Source of the DNA: UBA3478 sp964217345
GTDB lineage: Bacteria > Bacteroidota > Bacteroidia > Flavobacteriales > Flavobacteriaceae
Assembly: GCA_964217345.1 (NCBI GenBank)
Contig: CAXPJI010000053.1
Location: forward strand, 1 to 58,132
Direction of reading: 5' to 3'
DNA length: 58,132 bases
Within the stretch, counting starts at the first letter, position 1. Each line of letters begins with the position of its first letter. The notes beneath the pieces were generated by a model. The model had not been told where the DNA came from. It was given only the letters and a program-made list of their open reading frames with translations, and made no database searches. A program made the position numbers and the translations under genes. Below, piece after piece: positions 16,381-23,993 of the stretch.

Positions 16381-17514
16381 TTACACTCCGCGTTCAGGGG
16401 CATCTTCCTTCTCAATCTTTATTGGCTCAGTCTTGTTCCACTGTTTTACCTTATCATCAGCAGTTAATCCATCAAGGATCTCTACGTTAATTCCATCTGA
16501 AATTCCGATGGTAATATCTCTTCTTTCGAACTTTTGCTCACCAACTTCAACTTCAACATAAGGTAAATCAGTTGCCTTATCAAATTGTAAAAGTGCTTCA
16601 GGTAAAACCAGGATATTCTCCTTTCTTTCTAGGATTAAAGATGCGTTTGCACTGTATCCCGCTCTAACTGTAAAATCATCTTCAATGACTACATCTCCTT
16701 CAATCTTAAATTTAACCGCACCAGACTCCTCTTGTCCTTTTGGAGCAATGAAGCGAAGTCTAGCATCAAATTCTTTATCTACAATAGCTCCTAAACTAAC
16801 CTTTAAGGGCATACCAACTTTAAGCTTACCTACCTCTCCTTCATCAACTTTACCTTCAAAAACCATTTTAGTTAGGTCAGCTACAGTGGCAATCGTAGTA
16901 CCCGCGTTAAACGAGTTTGATTGAATAACCTGATCCCCCTTTTCAACTGGAATTTCAAGAATAGTCCCCGTAGTAGTAGCTCTAATATTGGTATTTGCAG
17001 AAGAGGAGCCTCCTACAGAACCTTCTTTTATAATCTGGTAATCAGCCTCTGCATTTTTCAAATCTTGGGTTGCTTGATCGAAAGCTAGTTTCAGATTATT
17101 GTAATCTTGATTCGAAATAACACCGCGTTCAAATAGAGCCTTGTTTCTTTCAAACTCAAGTTTAGCATTGTTCAATCGTAATTCGGCATTTTTTACACGT
17201 CCTTGAGCAGCAAAAAGAGATTGCTCATTAGGAACTACCTTGATCACAGCAATTAAATCACCTACCTGAACAAAGTCTCCTTCTTTTTTAACAAGCTCAT
17301 CAATAATTCCTTGAATCTGAGGCTTGATTTCAACTTCATCCTCAGGAACTACGGTACCAGTCGCTACGGTCTTTTGTTCGATATCTCCGTAAAAAGGCTG
17401 AAAAGACTCATAGGTAATTGCACCCTTGCTATTCGATTTTACAAAGAATGCGGCTGCCCAAAGACCTCCTAAGGTAAGCACAGCAATTACACTCCATTTA
17501 ACTACATTTTTCAT
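16381..17514 (-). CDS. periplasmic adaptor (membrane-fusion) protein, MacA/HlyD type
   Basis: 377 residues. An N-terminal membrane anchor (residues 5-25) is followed by the first half of a lipoyl-like domain (TGTVVPEDEVEIKPQIQG and KKEGDFVQVGDLIAVI), a helical hairpin around residues 95-165, the second lipoyl half (GTILEIPVEKGDQV) and beta-barrel domains. It links the inner-membrane ABC permeases to the TolC-like channel. The gene sits between the permease genes and the channel gene in one minus-strand operon, 38 and 30 bases from its neighbours. Substrate unknown: macrolides, peptides or lipids are all possible for MacAB-like pumps. Confidence 0.93.
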   Translation of the reverse strand: MKNVVKWSVIAVLTLGGLWAAAFFVKSNSKGAITYESFQPFYGDIEQKTVATGTVVPEDEVEIKPQIQGIIDELVKKEGDFVQVGDLIAVIKVVPNEQSLFAAQGRVKNAELRLNNAKLEFERNKALFERGVISNQDYNNLKLAFDQATQDLKNAEADYQIIKEGSVGGSSSANTNIRATTTGTILEIPVEKGDQVIQSNSFNAGTTIATVADLTKMVFEGKVDEGEVGKLKVGMPLKVSLGAIVDKEFDARLRFIAPKGQEESGAVKFKIEGDVVIEDDFTVRAGYSANASLILERKENILVLPEALLQFDKATDLPYVEVEVGEQKFERRDITIGISDGINVEILDGLTADDKVKQWNKTEPIKIEKEDAPERGV

Positions 17515-17552
17515 GATAGGTATTTAATTATATAGTAATAGTATTGATTAAA

Positions 17553-18815
17553 TTATTCTTCTCTTAGTGCATCAATTGGTTTTATACTTACCGCTCTCTG
17601 CGCAGGAATTAGTCCAATAAGTGTACCAAGAATGACCATTAAAGCTAATGCTCCAACCACATAGGGTATAGGTACTGTCGGATTCGTATAAGGGAAATCA
17701 CTCCCTTCGGTCAGATTATTGACTAAGTTCAGTGTTGCAGCGCCTAAAATAATACCTAGTAAACCGGATACAAGGGTCAAGAAAACAGACTCCAATAAAA
17801 TCAAATTTCTCACCTCAGCCGGAGTAGCTCCAAGTGCTCTTCTGACTCCAAGTTCTTTCGTTCGCTCTTTAACCGAGATCAGCAGGATATTACCAATTCC
17901 AATAACACCGGCAAGAATAGTTGCAGCTCCAATAATTAGAGATAAAAAGGTTAGACCGTTCGCAAAACCGCGAATTTGACCAAAAATCTCCCCAAGATTA
18001 AATGAACCAAAAGCGCGATCATCAGTTGGGTCAACGTTGTGAATCGACTTTAATACAGTCTTAACGTCCTCTTCTACTTTCACGATATCTGCATCATCAA
18101 AGGCTGCGATGCTCATAAAATCTACATTATCTCCTTTATTATAAAGTTTATTGAACGTGGTAAAGGGAATAAAAATATCACTATCTGATTCGAAACCTCC
18201 ACCAGGAACAAACTTGTGGACACCGACCACCCTAAAATAGATGTCGTTGATTCGAATAAAAGATCCTATTGCCTCCTCTTCATCTTCAAAAAGTTCCGTT
18301 TTAGTTCTTTCTCCAATAACACAAACTCTGCGAGACTCTTCGATATCCATTTCATTGATAAACCTGCCACCATCGTAAATTTTCTTTGTTGCAATCTTGG
18401 TATATACGGGGAAGTCTCCGTACACATTATAACTACCCGATTTCTGACCTCTAACCGTCAAAGCAGGGCTGCCTCCAAAAACACCGGTAGCATTTCGTGG
18501 AGCGATGTATTGAATCTCTGGAATTCTTTTTTTCAAAACATCGATATCCCCCAATCGAAGCTGAATTCTTCGACCTGTTCGAAAACCTTTATAAGGTTTG
18601 CTTGTAGACTGCGACCAAGCAAACAGCGAATTCATTGCAACCGTCTCAAATTGTCTTTCAAAACCATTGTCCAAACCTTTGGCAGCACCAGACATTGCGA
18701 TGTAGACAAAGATTCCCCAAAGCACGCCAATAACCGTTAAGAGTGTTCTAACTCGATTCTTGCTAATCGAGCTGAATATTTCTTGCCATGTATCGCTTTT
18801 AAATAAAAATCGCAT
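17553..18815 (-). CDS. MacB-type ABC transporter permease (second)
   Basis: 420 residues with the MacB/FtsX four-helix topology: one helix near residues 18-42, a large periplasmic domain (MacB_PCD) to about residue 280, then three helices in the C-terminal FtsX domain, which carries VKERTKELGVRRALGATPAEVRNLIL, a family signature. It ends with IKPIDALREE. It starts one base before the stop of the other permease, so both are made together and probably form a heterodimer powered by the shared ATPase. Confidence 0.93.
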   Translation of the reverse strand: MRFLFKSDTWQEIFSSISKNRVRTLLTVIGVLWGIFVYIAMSGAAKGLDNGFERQFETVAMNSLFAWSQSTSKPYKGFRTGRRIQLRLGDIDVLKKRIPEIQYIAPRNATGVFGGSPALTVRGQKSGSYNVYGDFPVYTKIATKKIYDGGRFINEMDIEESRRVCVIGERTKTELFEDEEEAIGSFIRINDIYFRVVGVHKFVPGGGFESDSDIFIPFTTFNKLYNKGDNVDFMSIAAFDDADIVKVEEDVKTVLKSIHNVDPTDDRAFGSFNLGEIFGQIRGFANGLTFLSLIIGAATILAGVIGIGNILLISVKERTKELGVRRALGATPAEVRNLILLESVFLTLVSGLLGIILGAATLNLVNNLTEGSDFPYTNPTVPIPYVVGALALMVILGTLIGLIPAQRAVSIKPIDALREE

Positions 18816-18816
18816 A

Positions 18817-20046
18817 TTATTCGTCTCTAAGCGCTACAATGGGTTTGATTCGAGCAGCACGCTTCGCGGGAATATACCCAGCGATGCTTCCGAAAATGAT
18901 TAAGATTACAGTGGCTCCAATGGCGAATCCCAAATCGATATAAGGATTAGTGATAAAATAGTCTTCAAGCTTGCCCCCCAGATTTTGAAGAATAACCACT
19001 CCAGCGAGCATCCCAGAGAAACCAGATAAAATAGTTATGGTAGTCGCTTCTAATAAAATGGTACTAATCACGACTCTAGGTGTTGCTCCTAACGCTTTTC
19101 GAATTCCGATTTCTTTGGTGCGCTCCTTAACCACAAAAATCATGATATTACTTACACCAATGATACCTGCCACAATTGTACCAATTGCAAAGAACAGTGC
19201 AATAAAGCCTAAAACTTGAGCAAACTGTTGATTCTGTTTGAGTTCATCTGCAATATTTCTAATGAATATTCCGCTGCGATCTTCCCTTGCTATGAACTTT
19301 TTCTCCTTGAGAAGTTTGGTCACATTCTTTTCAAGGGCCATAGCACCAGCATAACCTATACTAGGGTTAAACCCAAGGATGATCTGTTCAATCTTATCAT
19401 TTCCTTTTTCAATTAACTGCCTTGTGGTATAGGGGATGTATATGAAGCGCTCTTCATTATCACCGCCATCATCTTGAAACACACCAATAACTTTAAATGC
19501 GCTATCGCCCAAAGTGATGTATTTCCCGACAGGATCTTCGTCTTTAAATAAATCCTTGGCAACTAAACGCCCAATCACTGCATACTTGGCTCTGATATTT
19601 ATATCGTTTTCATTTAAAAAACGACCTTTCATGATAATCGTCTTCTCGCTGAATTGATGGGCTGGAGCAACGGCTCTATTCGTGTAGTTATTCGATTCTC
19701 CCTTATATCTTACAAGACTAGAACGAGTAATACGGGGAGTAATATAATCGAGAAACATTGCAAAATTTTCCTCTATATCTTTTAAGTCTGAATTATCGAA
19801 TTGAATTCTTCGATTCGAAGTGTATCCCTTGTAAGGCATAGATGTTCGTCCTGGAAATACGAAAAGGGTGTTCGTAGCGTCATCACCGAAGAATTTTTCA
19901 AAGGTATTCTGCAGACCATTGGTAAACCCTACCAGTATGACTACAATAAAAATCCCTAGGGCCATTGTGAACCCTGTCAAAAAGGTCCTAAGCTTATTCT
20001 TTCGAATGGTATCGAAAATCTCCTTCCAGGTATCTCTGCTAAACAT
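18817..20046 (-). CDS. MacB-type ABC transporter permease (first)
   Basis: 409 residues with the same plan as its downstream partner: an N-terminal helix near residues 20-42, a periplasmic MacB_PCD domain, and a C-terminal FtsX domain with VKERTKEIGIRKALGATPRVVISTIL, ending in IKPIVALRDE. The two permeases are clearly paralogous, so the operon arose by tandem duplication. The start overlaps the end of the ATPase gene by eight bases. Unlike E. coli MacB, no ATPase domain is fused to either permease. Confidence 0.93.
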   Translation of the reverse strand: MFSRDTWKEIFDTIRKNKLRTFLTGFTMALGIFIVVILVGFTNGLQNTFEKFFGDDATNTLFVFPGRTSMPYKGYTSNRRIQFDNSDLKDIEENFAMFLDYITPRITRSSLVRYKGESNNYTNRAVAPAHQFSEKTIIMKGRFLNENDINIRAKYAVIGRLVAKDLFKDEDPVGKYITLGDSAFKVIGVFQDDGGDNEERFIYIPYTTRQLIEKGNDKIEQIILGFNPSIGYAGAMALEKNVTKLLKEKKFIAREDRSGIFIRNIADELKQNQQFAQVLGFIALFFAIGTIVAGIIGVSNIMIFVVKERTKEIGIRKALGATPRVVISTILLEATTITILSGFSGMLAGVVILQNLGGKLEDYFITNPYIDLGFAIGATVILIIFGSIAGYIPAKRAARIKPIVALRDE

Positions 20047-20740
20047 ATTCAGAGGCGCGTACTTGGTCTACTTTTTTATCTTCAACAATCACGCCGTCTT
20101 TCAAGTAGACGATTCGCTTGCACATATGGGCGATATCTTCCTCATGAGTTACTACTAGTATGGTATTGCCCTCATCATTAATTTTCTGAATGAGGTCCAT
20201 TACCTCATAAGAAGTTTTACTATCCAAAGCTCCTGTAGGCTCATCAGCTAAAAGAACTTTGGGATCTGCAGCCATTGCACGAGCAATAGCTACACGTTGC
20301 TTTTGACCTCCTGATAGTTCGCTTGGCAAATGATCGGCCCAAGGTTTTAGCCCCACTCGATCAAGATATTCTAGTGCAGTAGCATTTCGCTCCTTTCTAG
20401 ATTTACCTTGATAATACAATGGGAGCGCAACATTCTCAACAGCTGATTTGTAATTGATCAAGTTAAAAGACTGGAAAATAAATCCAAGAAACTTATTTCG
20501 ATATTCAGCAGCCTTGGTCTCATTAAGGTCTACAATAGGCACAGAATCTAAGGTATAAGAACCTGAATCAGCTTCATCTAACATTCCTAATATGTTCAGT
20601 AAAGTCGATTTACCAGAACCCGAAGAACCCATAATTGCCACCAATTCACCTTGTTCTACAGAAAAGTTGATTCCTTTTAAAACATGCAGTGAATTACTGC
20701 CCATTTGATATGACTTATGCAAGTCTTTAATTTTTATCAT
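20039..20740 (-). CDS. MacB/LolD-type ABC transporter ATPase
   Basis: 233 residues from the ATG at 20740 (a TTG one codon earlier is possible). All ABC motifs are intact: Walker A GSSGSGKST, Q-loop FQSFNL, signature LSGGQKQR, Walker B VLLADEPTGALDS and the H-loop VVTHEEDIA. The LNETKAAEYRNKFLGFIFQ stretch is typical of the MacB/LolD/FtsE group that powers FtsX-like permeases by mechanotransmission. First gene of the five-gene export operon; the two permeases, adaptor and channel follow. Confidence 0.95.
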   Translation of the reverse strand: MIKIKDLHKSYQMGSNSLHVLKGINFSVEQGELVAIMGSSGSGKSTLLNILGMLDEADSGSYTLDSVPIVDLNETKAAEYRNKFLGFIFQSFNLINYKSAVENVALPLYYQGKSRKERNATALEYLDRVGLKPWADHLPSELSGGQKQRVAIARAMAADPKVLLADEPTGALDSKTSYEVMDLIQKINDEGNTILVVTHEEDIAHMCKRIVYLKDGVIVEDKKVDQVRASEYV

Positions 20741-20775
20741 CAATACGAGTAGCTACGTTTATACTCATTTAGACG

Positions 20776-20793
20776 ACAAAGAAACTGCTTTGT
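20776..20793. repeat. inverted repeat ACAAAG-N6-CTTTGT before the export operon
   Basis: A perfect 6-base inverted repeat with a 6-base spacer, 36 bases before the ATPase start. On minus its CTTTG overlaps TTTCTTTG, which is one base off the TANNTTTG -7 box. It could be an operator or part of a promoter. A chance repeat of this size is not excluded. Confidence 0.3.
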
Positions 20794-20841
20794 TACAGCA
20801 TATATTCTCCTCGCAACGTTAAAATTTCAATAAAACAGATT

Positions 20842-21036
20842 TTACAGCGGGTTTTTCTCTGACAAAGCCAAAAAAAGCCCTGACCACAATCGCTGAAATT
20901 TCGATTTAGATATCCAATAAATGCGGCCTACAGAGGGATCCATAATCTGTATTTTATTCACAGTGTAGCCATACACCACGACATAGTGTCCAAGACCCAT
21001 ATAGCTTAAGTGAACCAGACAAGGAATACAATTCAA
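20842..21036 (-). pseudogene. remnant of a C39 (bacteriocin-leader) peptidase domain
   Basis: A 64-codon frame that reads as the C-terminal half of a C39 cysteine peptidase: IPCLVHLS, then GHYVVVYGY with the catalytic His, IMDPS with the catalytic Asp, and the closing pattern FQRLWSGLFLAL. The N-terminal half with the catalytic Cys (QxxxxDCGxAC type) is missing, an in-frame TGA lies directly upstream, and no transporter domain follows. Full C39 domains are about 130-150 residues and cut double-glycine leader peptides during export. The 5' part overlaps the HTH gene in another frame, so this is a broken gene at a deletion junction. Confidence 0.65.
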
Positions 21037-21289
21037 TCATTTGATCTTTATTGTAAACCCGAACCGAAATGTCCACTTCTAAATCAAATAATTCGCGGTA
21101 ATAATAGGTCTGTCGTGAACGATCGTAGTCAATGAGGGCGTCAAAATCTCTAAGCTGTTCAACCAAAAGGTAAACCAAACGCTCGCTGACATGAAGACGT
21201 CTAGAAAGTTCATAAGGAGTACCAGTGCATTCAGATCGAATGAGCTGGTGTAATCTTTTTAATCGGTTTAGATTTTTAATACTATTCAT
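20954..21289 (-). CDS. small helix-turn-helix protein with a foreign C-terminal tail
   Basis: 111 residues from the ATG at 21289. Residues 1-80 form a winged-HTH type domain (NLNRLKRLHQLIRSECTGTP, then YELSRRLHVSERLVYLLVEQL) followed by a short beta region (DYDRSRQTYYYRELFDLEVD). Such small HTH proteins are common in Bacteroidota, and I recall them beside secreted small-peptide loci. From about residue 84 the frame runs through DNA that in the next frame encodes the C39 remnant, giving an odd tail (YGSWTLCRGVWLHCE) that is unlikely to be native. The HTH part could still bind DNA. Whether it is expressed is unknown. Confidence 0.6.
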   Translation of the reverse strand: MNSIKNLNRLKRLHQLIRSECTGTPYELSRRLHVSERLVYLLVEQLRDFDALIDYDRSRQTYYYRELFDLEVDISVRVYNKDQMIELYSLSGSLKLYGSWTLCRGVWLHCE

Positions 21290-21396
21290 CGTAAATGATT
21301 TTAAAACGAACAGCAAACTATCTCGTATACAGATGGTTACGAAATTATATTCGTTGCGATTTATAAATCACAGCGCTGATTAAAAAAAAGCGGTAA

Positions 21397-21627
21397 TTAA
21401 GAGTCCTTCGTGGGTGTCATTTTTTTATAAACCGCATAAAAAACCACTCCAACAAGGATATAAGGAATGGCCATAAGGTAAACAATACCGTTGTTGATTC
21501 CCTCGGCGGCAGAGGTATCAGAGCCTGACTCAAGTACCGCGCGACACATAGCGCATTGAGCACTGATCTCTGAAAAGAAGATCAGAAAAAATCCAAAAAA
21601 GAATAGCGATTTTATTCTAGTAGGCAT
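21397..21627 (-). CDS. small exported CxxC membrane protein in the oxidase assembly block
   Basis: 76 residues: a signal peptide (SLFFFGFFLIFFSEISAQ), then CAMCRAVLESGSDTS with a Cys-x-x-Cys pair directly after the predicted cleavage site, and one C-terminal membrane helix (GIVYLMAIPYILVGVVFYAVY). I know of no assigned function. The overlap with the DUF420 gene by 11 bases and the nearby SCO gene suggest a role in copper handling or oxidase biogenesis, with the CxxC as a candidate metal or redox site. That is inference from context only. Confidence 0.7.
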   Translation of the reverse strand: MPTRIKSLFFFGFFLIFFSEISAQCAMCRAVLESGSDTSAAEGINNGIVYLMAIPYILVGVVFYAVYKKMTPTKDS

Positions 21628-22135
21628 AATAGGGCGAAATCATTAAGTATACTACCACACCGGTAACTGCCACATAGAACCAGATTGGAAAGGTAATTCT
21701 AGCGAGCTTTTTATGCCCTTGAAAATCTTTCAAATACGCTCTTAAATAGGTATGCAGTACTAGAGGGATAATAATTATTGATAACAGGATATGAGACACT
21801 AGAAGGATAAAATAGAGCGTTCTAACTATTCCTTCACCACCAAACGGAGTAGAATCAGAGGTCATATGATACGCCACATACATCAAAAGAAATGAAAGCG
21901 AAAGGGCAATACAAGTCTTCATGATATTCTGGTGAAGAGTAATTTTTTTCGCTTTTATTGCCCAAAGTGCTACAATCAGAAGAACCGCAGTTAGGCCATT
22001 AATTGAAGCATAAATAGGTGGTAAAAAACTCAAGGGTTCTATATTAGGTAATCGAACTCCGAATAAGATCGCAACAACCACAGGAACAGCGATAGAGACA
22101 ATCGTAATTAACTTCTTTGCTACAGACTCTTTCAT
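21617..22135 (-). CDS. DUF420 membrane protein, oxidase-assembly associated
   Basis: 172 residues with five predicted membrane helices. The pattern matches DUF420 (CtaM/YozB-like), whose members are needed for heme-copper oxidase assembly in Gram-positives; conserved-looking histidines are present in LHQNIMKT, YVAYHMTS, LVSHILLS and LVLHTYLRA, fitting heme or copper contact. It starts one base after the SCO stop and overlaps the small CxxC gene, so it belongs to the same transcript as the copper chaperone. Confidence 0.88.
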   Translation of the reverse strand: MKESVAKKLITIVSIAVPVVVAILFGVRLPNIEPLSFLPPIYASINGLTAVLLIVALWAIKAKKITLHQNIMKTCIALSLSFLLMYVAYHMTSDSTPFGGEGIVRTLYFILLVSHILLSIIIIPLVLHTYLRAYLKDFQGHKKLARITFPIWFYVAVTGVVVYLMISPYYAY

Positions 22136-22136
22136 A

Positions 22137-22901
22137 TTACTTCTTTTCGTTTAATAAACTATGGATATCAGACACTAGCTGAGATATTTGTTCAGTTTCA
22201 CCATCTGAGTCAACTCCCATTTCTCGAGTGATCGTTCCTCGATAATAAATTAGTGGGTTCCCAAAATCATCTTTAGAAGATCTAAAGTATCCCTCTGAAT
22301 CAATTAGAGCAAATAATCCTGAGTGCTCAAAACCACCTGGAGCAGCCTCATTCTCTTGTGCAATCATGAAGAATCCCTTTTCTGCGAGCGCATAGATTTC
22401 TTCGCGCTCTCCTGTTAACAAGAACCATGAATGGGAATCGGCCAAATACTTCTTCTGATAACTCAATAAGCGCTCAGGAGTATCATAGAATGGATTAATA
22501 CTAATTGATACAAAAACAACCTCATCATCTTTAAACTCATCGGCTAACTCTGCCATGTTCTGAGACATGATCGGGCAAATGGTTGGACAGGTCGTGAAGA
22601 AAAAGTCAAGAATAACAACTTTTCCCTTTAGATCATCAGGAGACAAGATATTTCCATTTTGATCTGTAAAACTAAAATCCGGAATTTGACGGGCACCTTC
22701 TGGCCCAATTAAATAAGCAAGAGATTCTTCCGAAGAACCGTACAATACTTCAGGGGTTAATGTCAATCGATTGTTATCAATGATCGTCCCATTTTTTATG
22801 CGGGACACCAAGCTAGGAATGGTAACTATTCCAAAGATGAAAACAATAATTGACACCCATAAATAGGTGGTCTTCTTATTCGATTTACTTGCGGTCGGCA
22901 T
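22137..22901 (-). CDS. SCO1/SenC copper chaperone for cytochrome oxidase
   Basis: 254 residues: one N-terminal membrane helix (about residues 12-31), then a thioredoxin fold on the periplasmic side. The copper-binding CPTIC motif appears in FFFTTCPTICPIMSQNM and the partner histidine in GGFEHSGLFALID. It delivers or reduces the CuA site of cytochrome c oxidase subunit II. The gene overlaps the upstream unknown gene by 17 bases and is followed at once by DUF420. Confidence 0.94.
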   Translation of the reverse strand: MPTASKSNKKTTYLWVSIIVFIFGIVTIPSLVSRIKNGTIIDNNRLTLTPEVLYGSSEESLAYLIGPEGARQIPDFSFTDQNGNILSPDDLKGKVVILDFFFTTCPTICPIMSQNMAELADEFKDDEVVFVSISINPFYDTPERLLSYQKKYLADSHSWFLLTGEREEIYALAEKGFFMIAQENEAAPGGFEHSGLFALIDSEGYFRSSKDDFGNPLIYYRGTITREMGVDSDGETEQISQLVSDIHSLLNEKK

Positions 22902-23526
22902 AATTCTTTTTTAAAGCTAGTCGGTATTCTGCGAGTAAAACCTTCACATCATCCTCCATCTTGTTGTTTAATACAGCTACCGATCTGATATCATAACCGT
23001 AAAGAATTCCTTCATCCTCATCATCCGTTCTTCCTCTTAGCGAACCCTTCTTATCAATAATATAAACCAGTGGAGAGCTACCTGAGTTTAATGCTCCTTT
23101 GCTATTTAACGCATCAAACAATTTTATCGAATCGGATTCATCAAGATAAAGAACCTTATAGCGACTGGTGTCTGTGATTTGGCCTAACTCTAACAACAAT
23201 TGTTCAACAGCAACTTTCTGATTGGGATAGGCGACTAGCAGCGTTTGAAAGTCATTAAACTCATAAAATCGTTTGTAAATTTTCTGATTAAAGTTAAATA
23301 GGTAGCCTTTCATTAGTTCAACTTCTTCCCCTAGAAAAGAAAGTACAGTGATCTTGTTCTGAAATAGATCCATTGCCTCCTTTTCAGAGGACAACAAAAC
23401 CGTTTCTGATGCAAAGCTATCTGTCAACACAGGTAAACGACCGAAACGGTTCACCCCTGAGGCGAAGAAAAGATAGATCACCAAGGGTAGAATAAATAAG
23501 ATACCTAATACCAGTGGTTTTTTCAT
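22885..23526 (-). CDS. membrane-anchored protein of unknown function beside SCO
   Basis: 213 residues from the ATG at 23526, chosen because KKPLVLGILFILPLVIYLFF then forms a normal N-terminal anchor. The remainder looks like an alpha/beta thioredoxin-like fold by pattern (ITVLSFLG near residue 60, TLLVAYP, PLVYIIDKKGSLRGRTDDED near residue 155), but no CxxC is present. The position just before SCO, sharing a 17-base overlap, suggests a partner in oxidase assembly. I cannot assign a function from sequence. Confidence 0.65.
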   Translation of the reverse strand: MKKPLVLGILFILPLVIYLFFASGVNRFGRLPVLTDSFASETVLLSSEKEAMDLFQNKITVLSFLGEEVELMKGYLFNFNQKIYKRFYEFNDFQTLLVAYPNQKVAVEQLLLELGQITDTSRYKVLYLDESDSIKLFDALNSKGALNSGSSPLVYIIDKKGSLRGRTDDEDEGILYGYDIRSVAVLNNKMEDDVKVLLAEYRLALKKNYADRK

Positions 23527-23544
23527 AGCAGATGAACTGAAGTA

Positions 23545-23552
23545 CAAAAATA
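23545..23552 (-). promoter_or_regulatory. candidate -7 box TATTTTTG for the SCO transcript
   Basis: A TANNTTTG match on minus, 18 bases before the start at 23526. It is fused to the T-run of the terminator just upstream, so one transcript would end and the next begin within a few bases. T-rich sequence makes a chance match likely. Confidence 0.33.
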
Positions 23553-23584
23553 AAAAAAGGCGATCACCTAATCGGTAATCGCCT
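23553..23584 (-). terminator. intrinsic terminator after the cytochrome oxidase subunit IV gene
   Basis: AGGCGAT (23558-23564) pairs with ATCGCCT (23578-23584), with inner ACC/GGT pairs; on minus the stem is followed by a run of seven T and then ATTTTTG. It begins 24 bases after the stop of the subunit IV gene, closing the ctaB-cox3-cox3-cox4 transcript. Confidence 0.85.
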
Positions 23585-23607
23585 CAAGTATATTATTTAT
23601 CGAACTC

Positions 23608-23991
23608 CTAGAAGTTCCAGGTCATGAAAGTTGTATTGAAAATTTCATAGACATAGGTTGCTTCAAAAAGAAGTAAGGTAACTAAGTAAGAAATAAGGAA
23701 TACCGGAGTCCATACAACTACTCTTCTTAACGACGCCTTTTCATCGCGAAGGTGCATAAAATCCCAAGCGATATAGTAGGCTTTAACTAAGGTAAGAATA
23801 ATGAAAATCCAGTTAAGCGGCTTCATTCCGGGGAACGAAGTGTTCATTAAAAACTCAGGCTTCGCAATACCCAATCCAACCTCAATCGCCGTTACAATAG
23901 AGAGAAATAAAAGAACTCCCCAAATCTTTTGCTGGTTATTCTTGAAGGTTACTAACCCTCTAAAAATTGATAGTTTGTGCTCGTGTGCCAT
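23608..23991 (-). CDS. cytochrome c oxidase subunit IV
   Basis: 127 residues from the ATG at 23991 (MAHEHKLSIF), only two bases after the subunit III stop. Three membrane helices are seen (residues about 25-42, 57-78 and 93-113), and the KAYYIAWDFMHLRDE motif is typical of the prokaryotic COX4 family, a small structural subunit. Longer upstream reading is possible but would run into the subunit III gene. Last gene of its transcript, followed by a strong terminator. Confidence 0.9.
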   Translation of the reverse strand: MAHEHKLSIFRGLVTFKNNQQKIWGVLLFLSIVTAIEVGLGIAKPEFLMNTSFPGMKPLNWIFIILTLVKAYYIAWDFMHLRDEKASLRRVVVWTPVFLISYLVTLLLFEATYVYEIFNTTFMTWNF

Positions 23992-23993
23992 AA

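Noticed and set aside
18216..18740. 174-codon open frame antisense to the MacB-type permease
   Set aside because: It lies wholly within a gene with intact family motifs; its composition has no recognisable domain or signal and it is best explained as an antisense shadow.
20842..21036. A complete small C39 peptidase gene
   Set aside because: The catalytic Cys half is missing and the start would be a TTG right after a stop codon inside the HTH gene.
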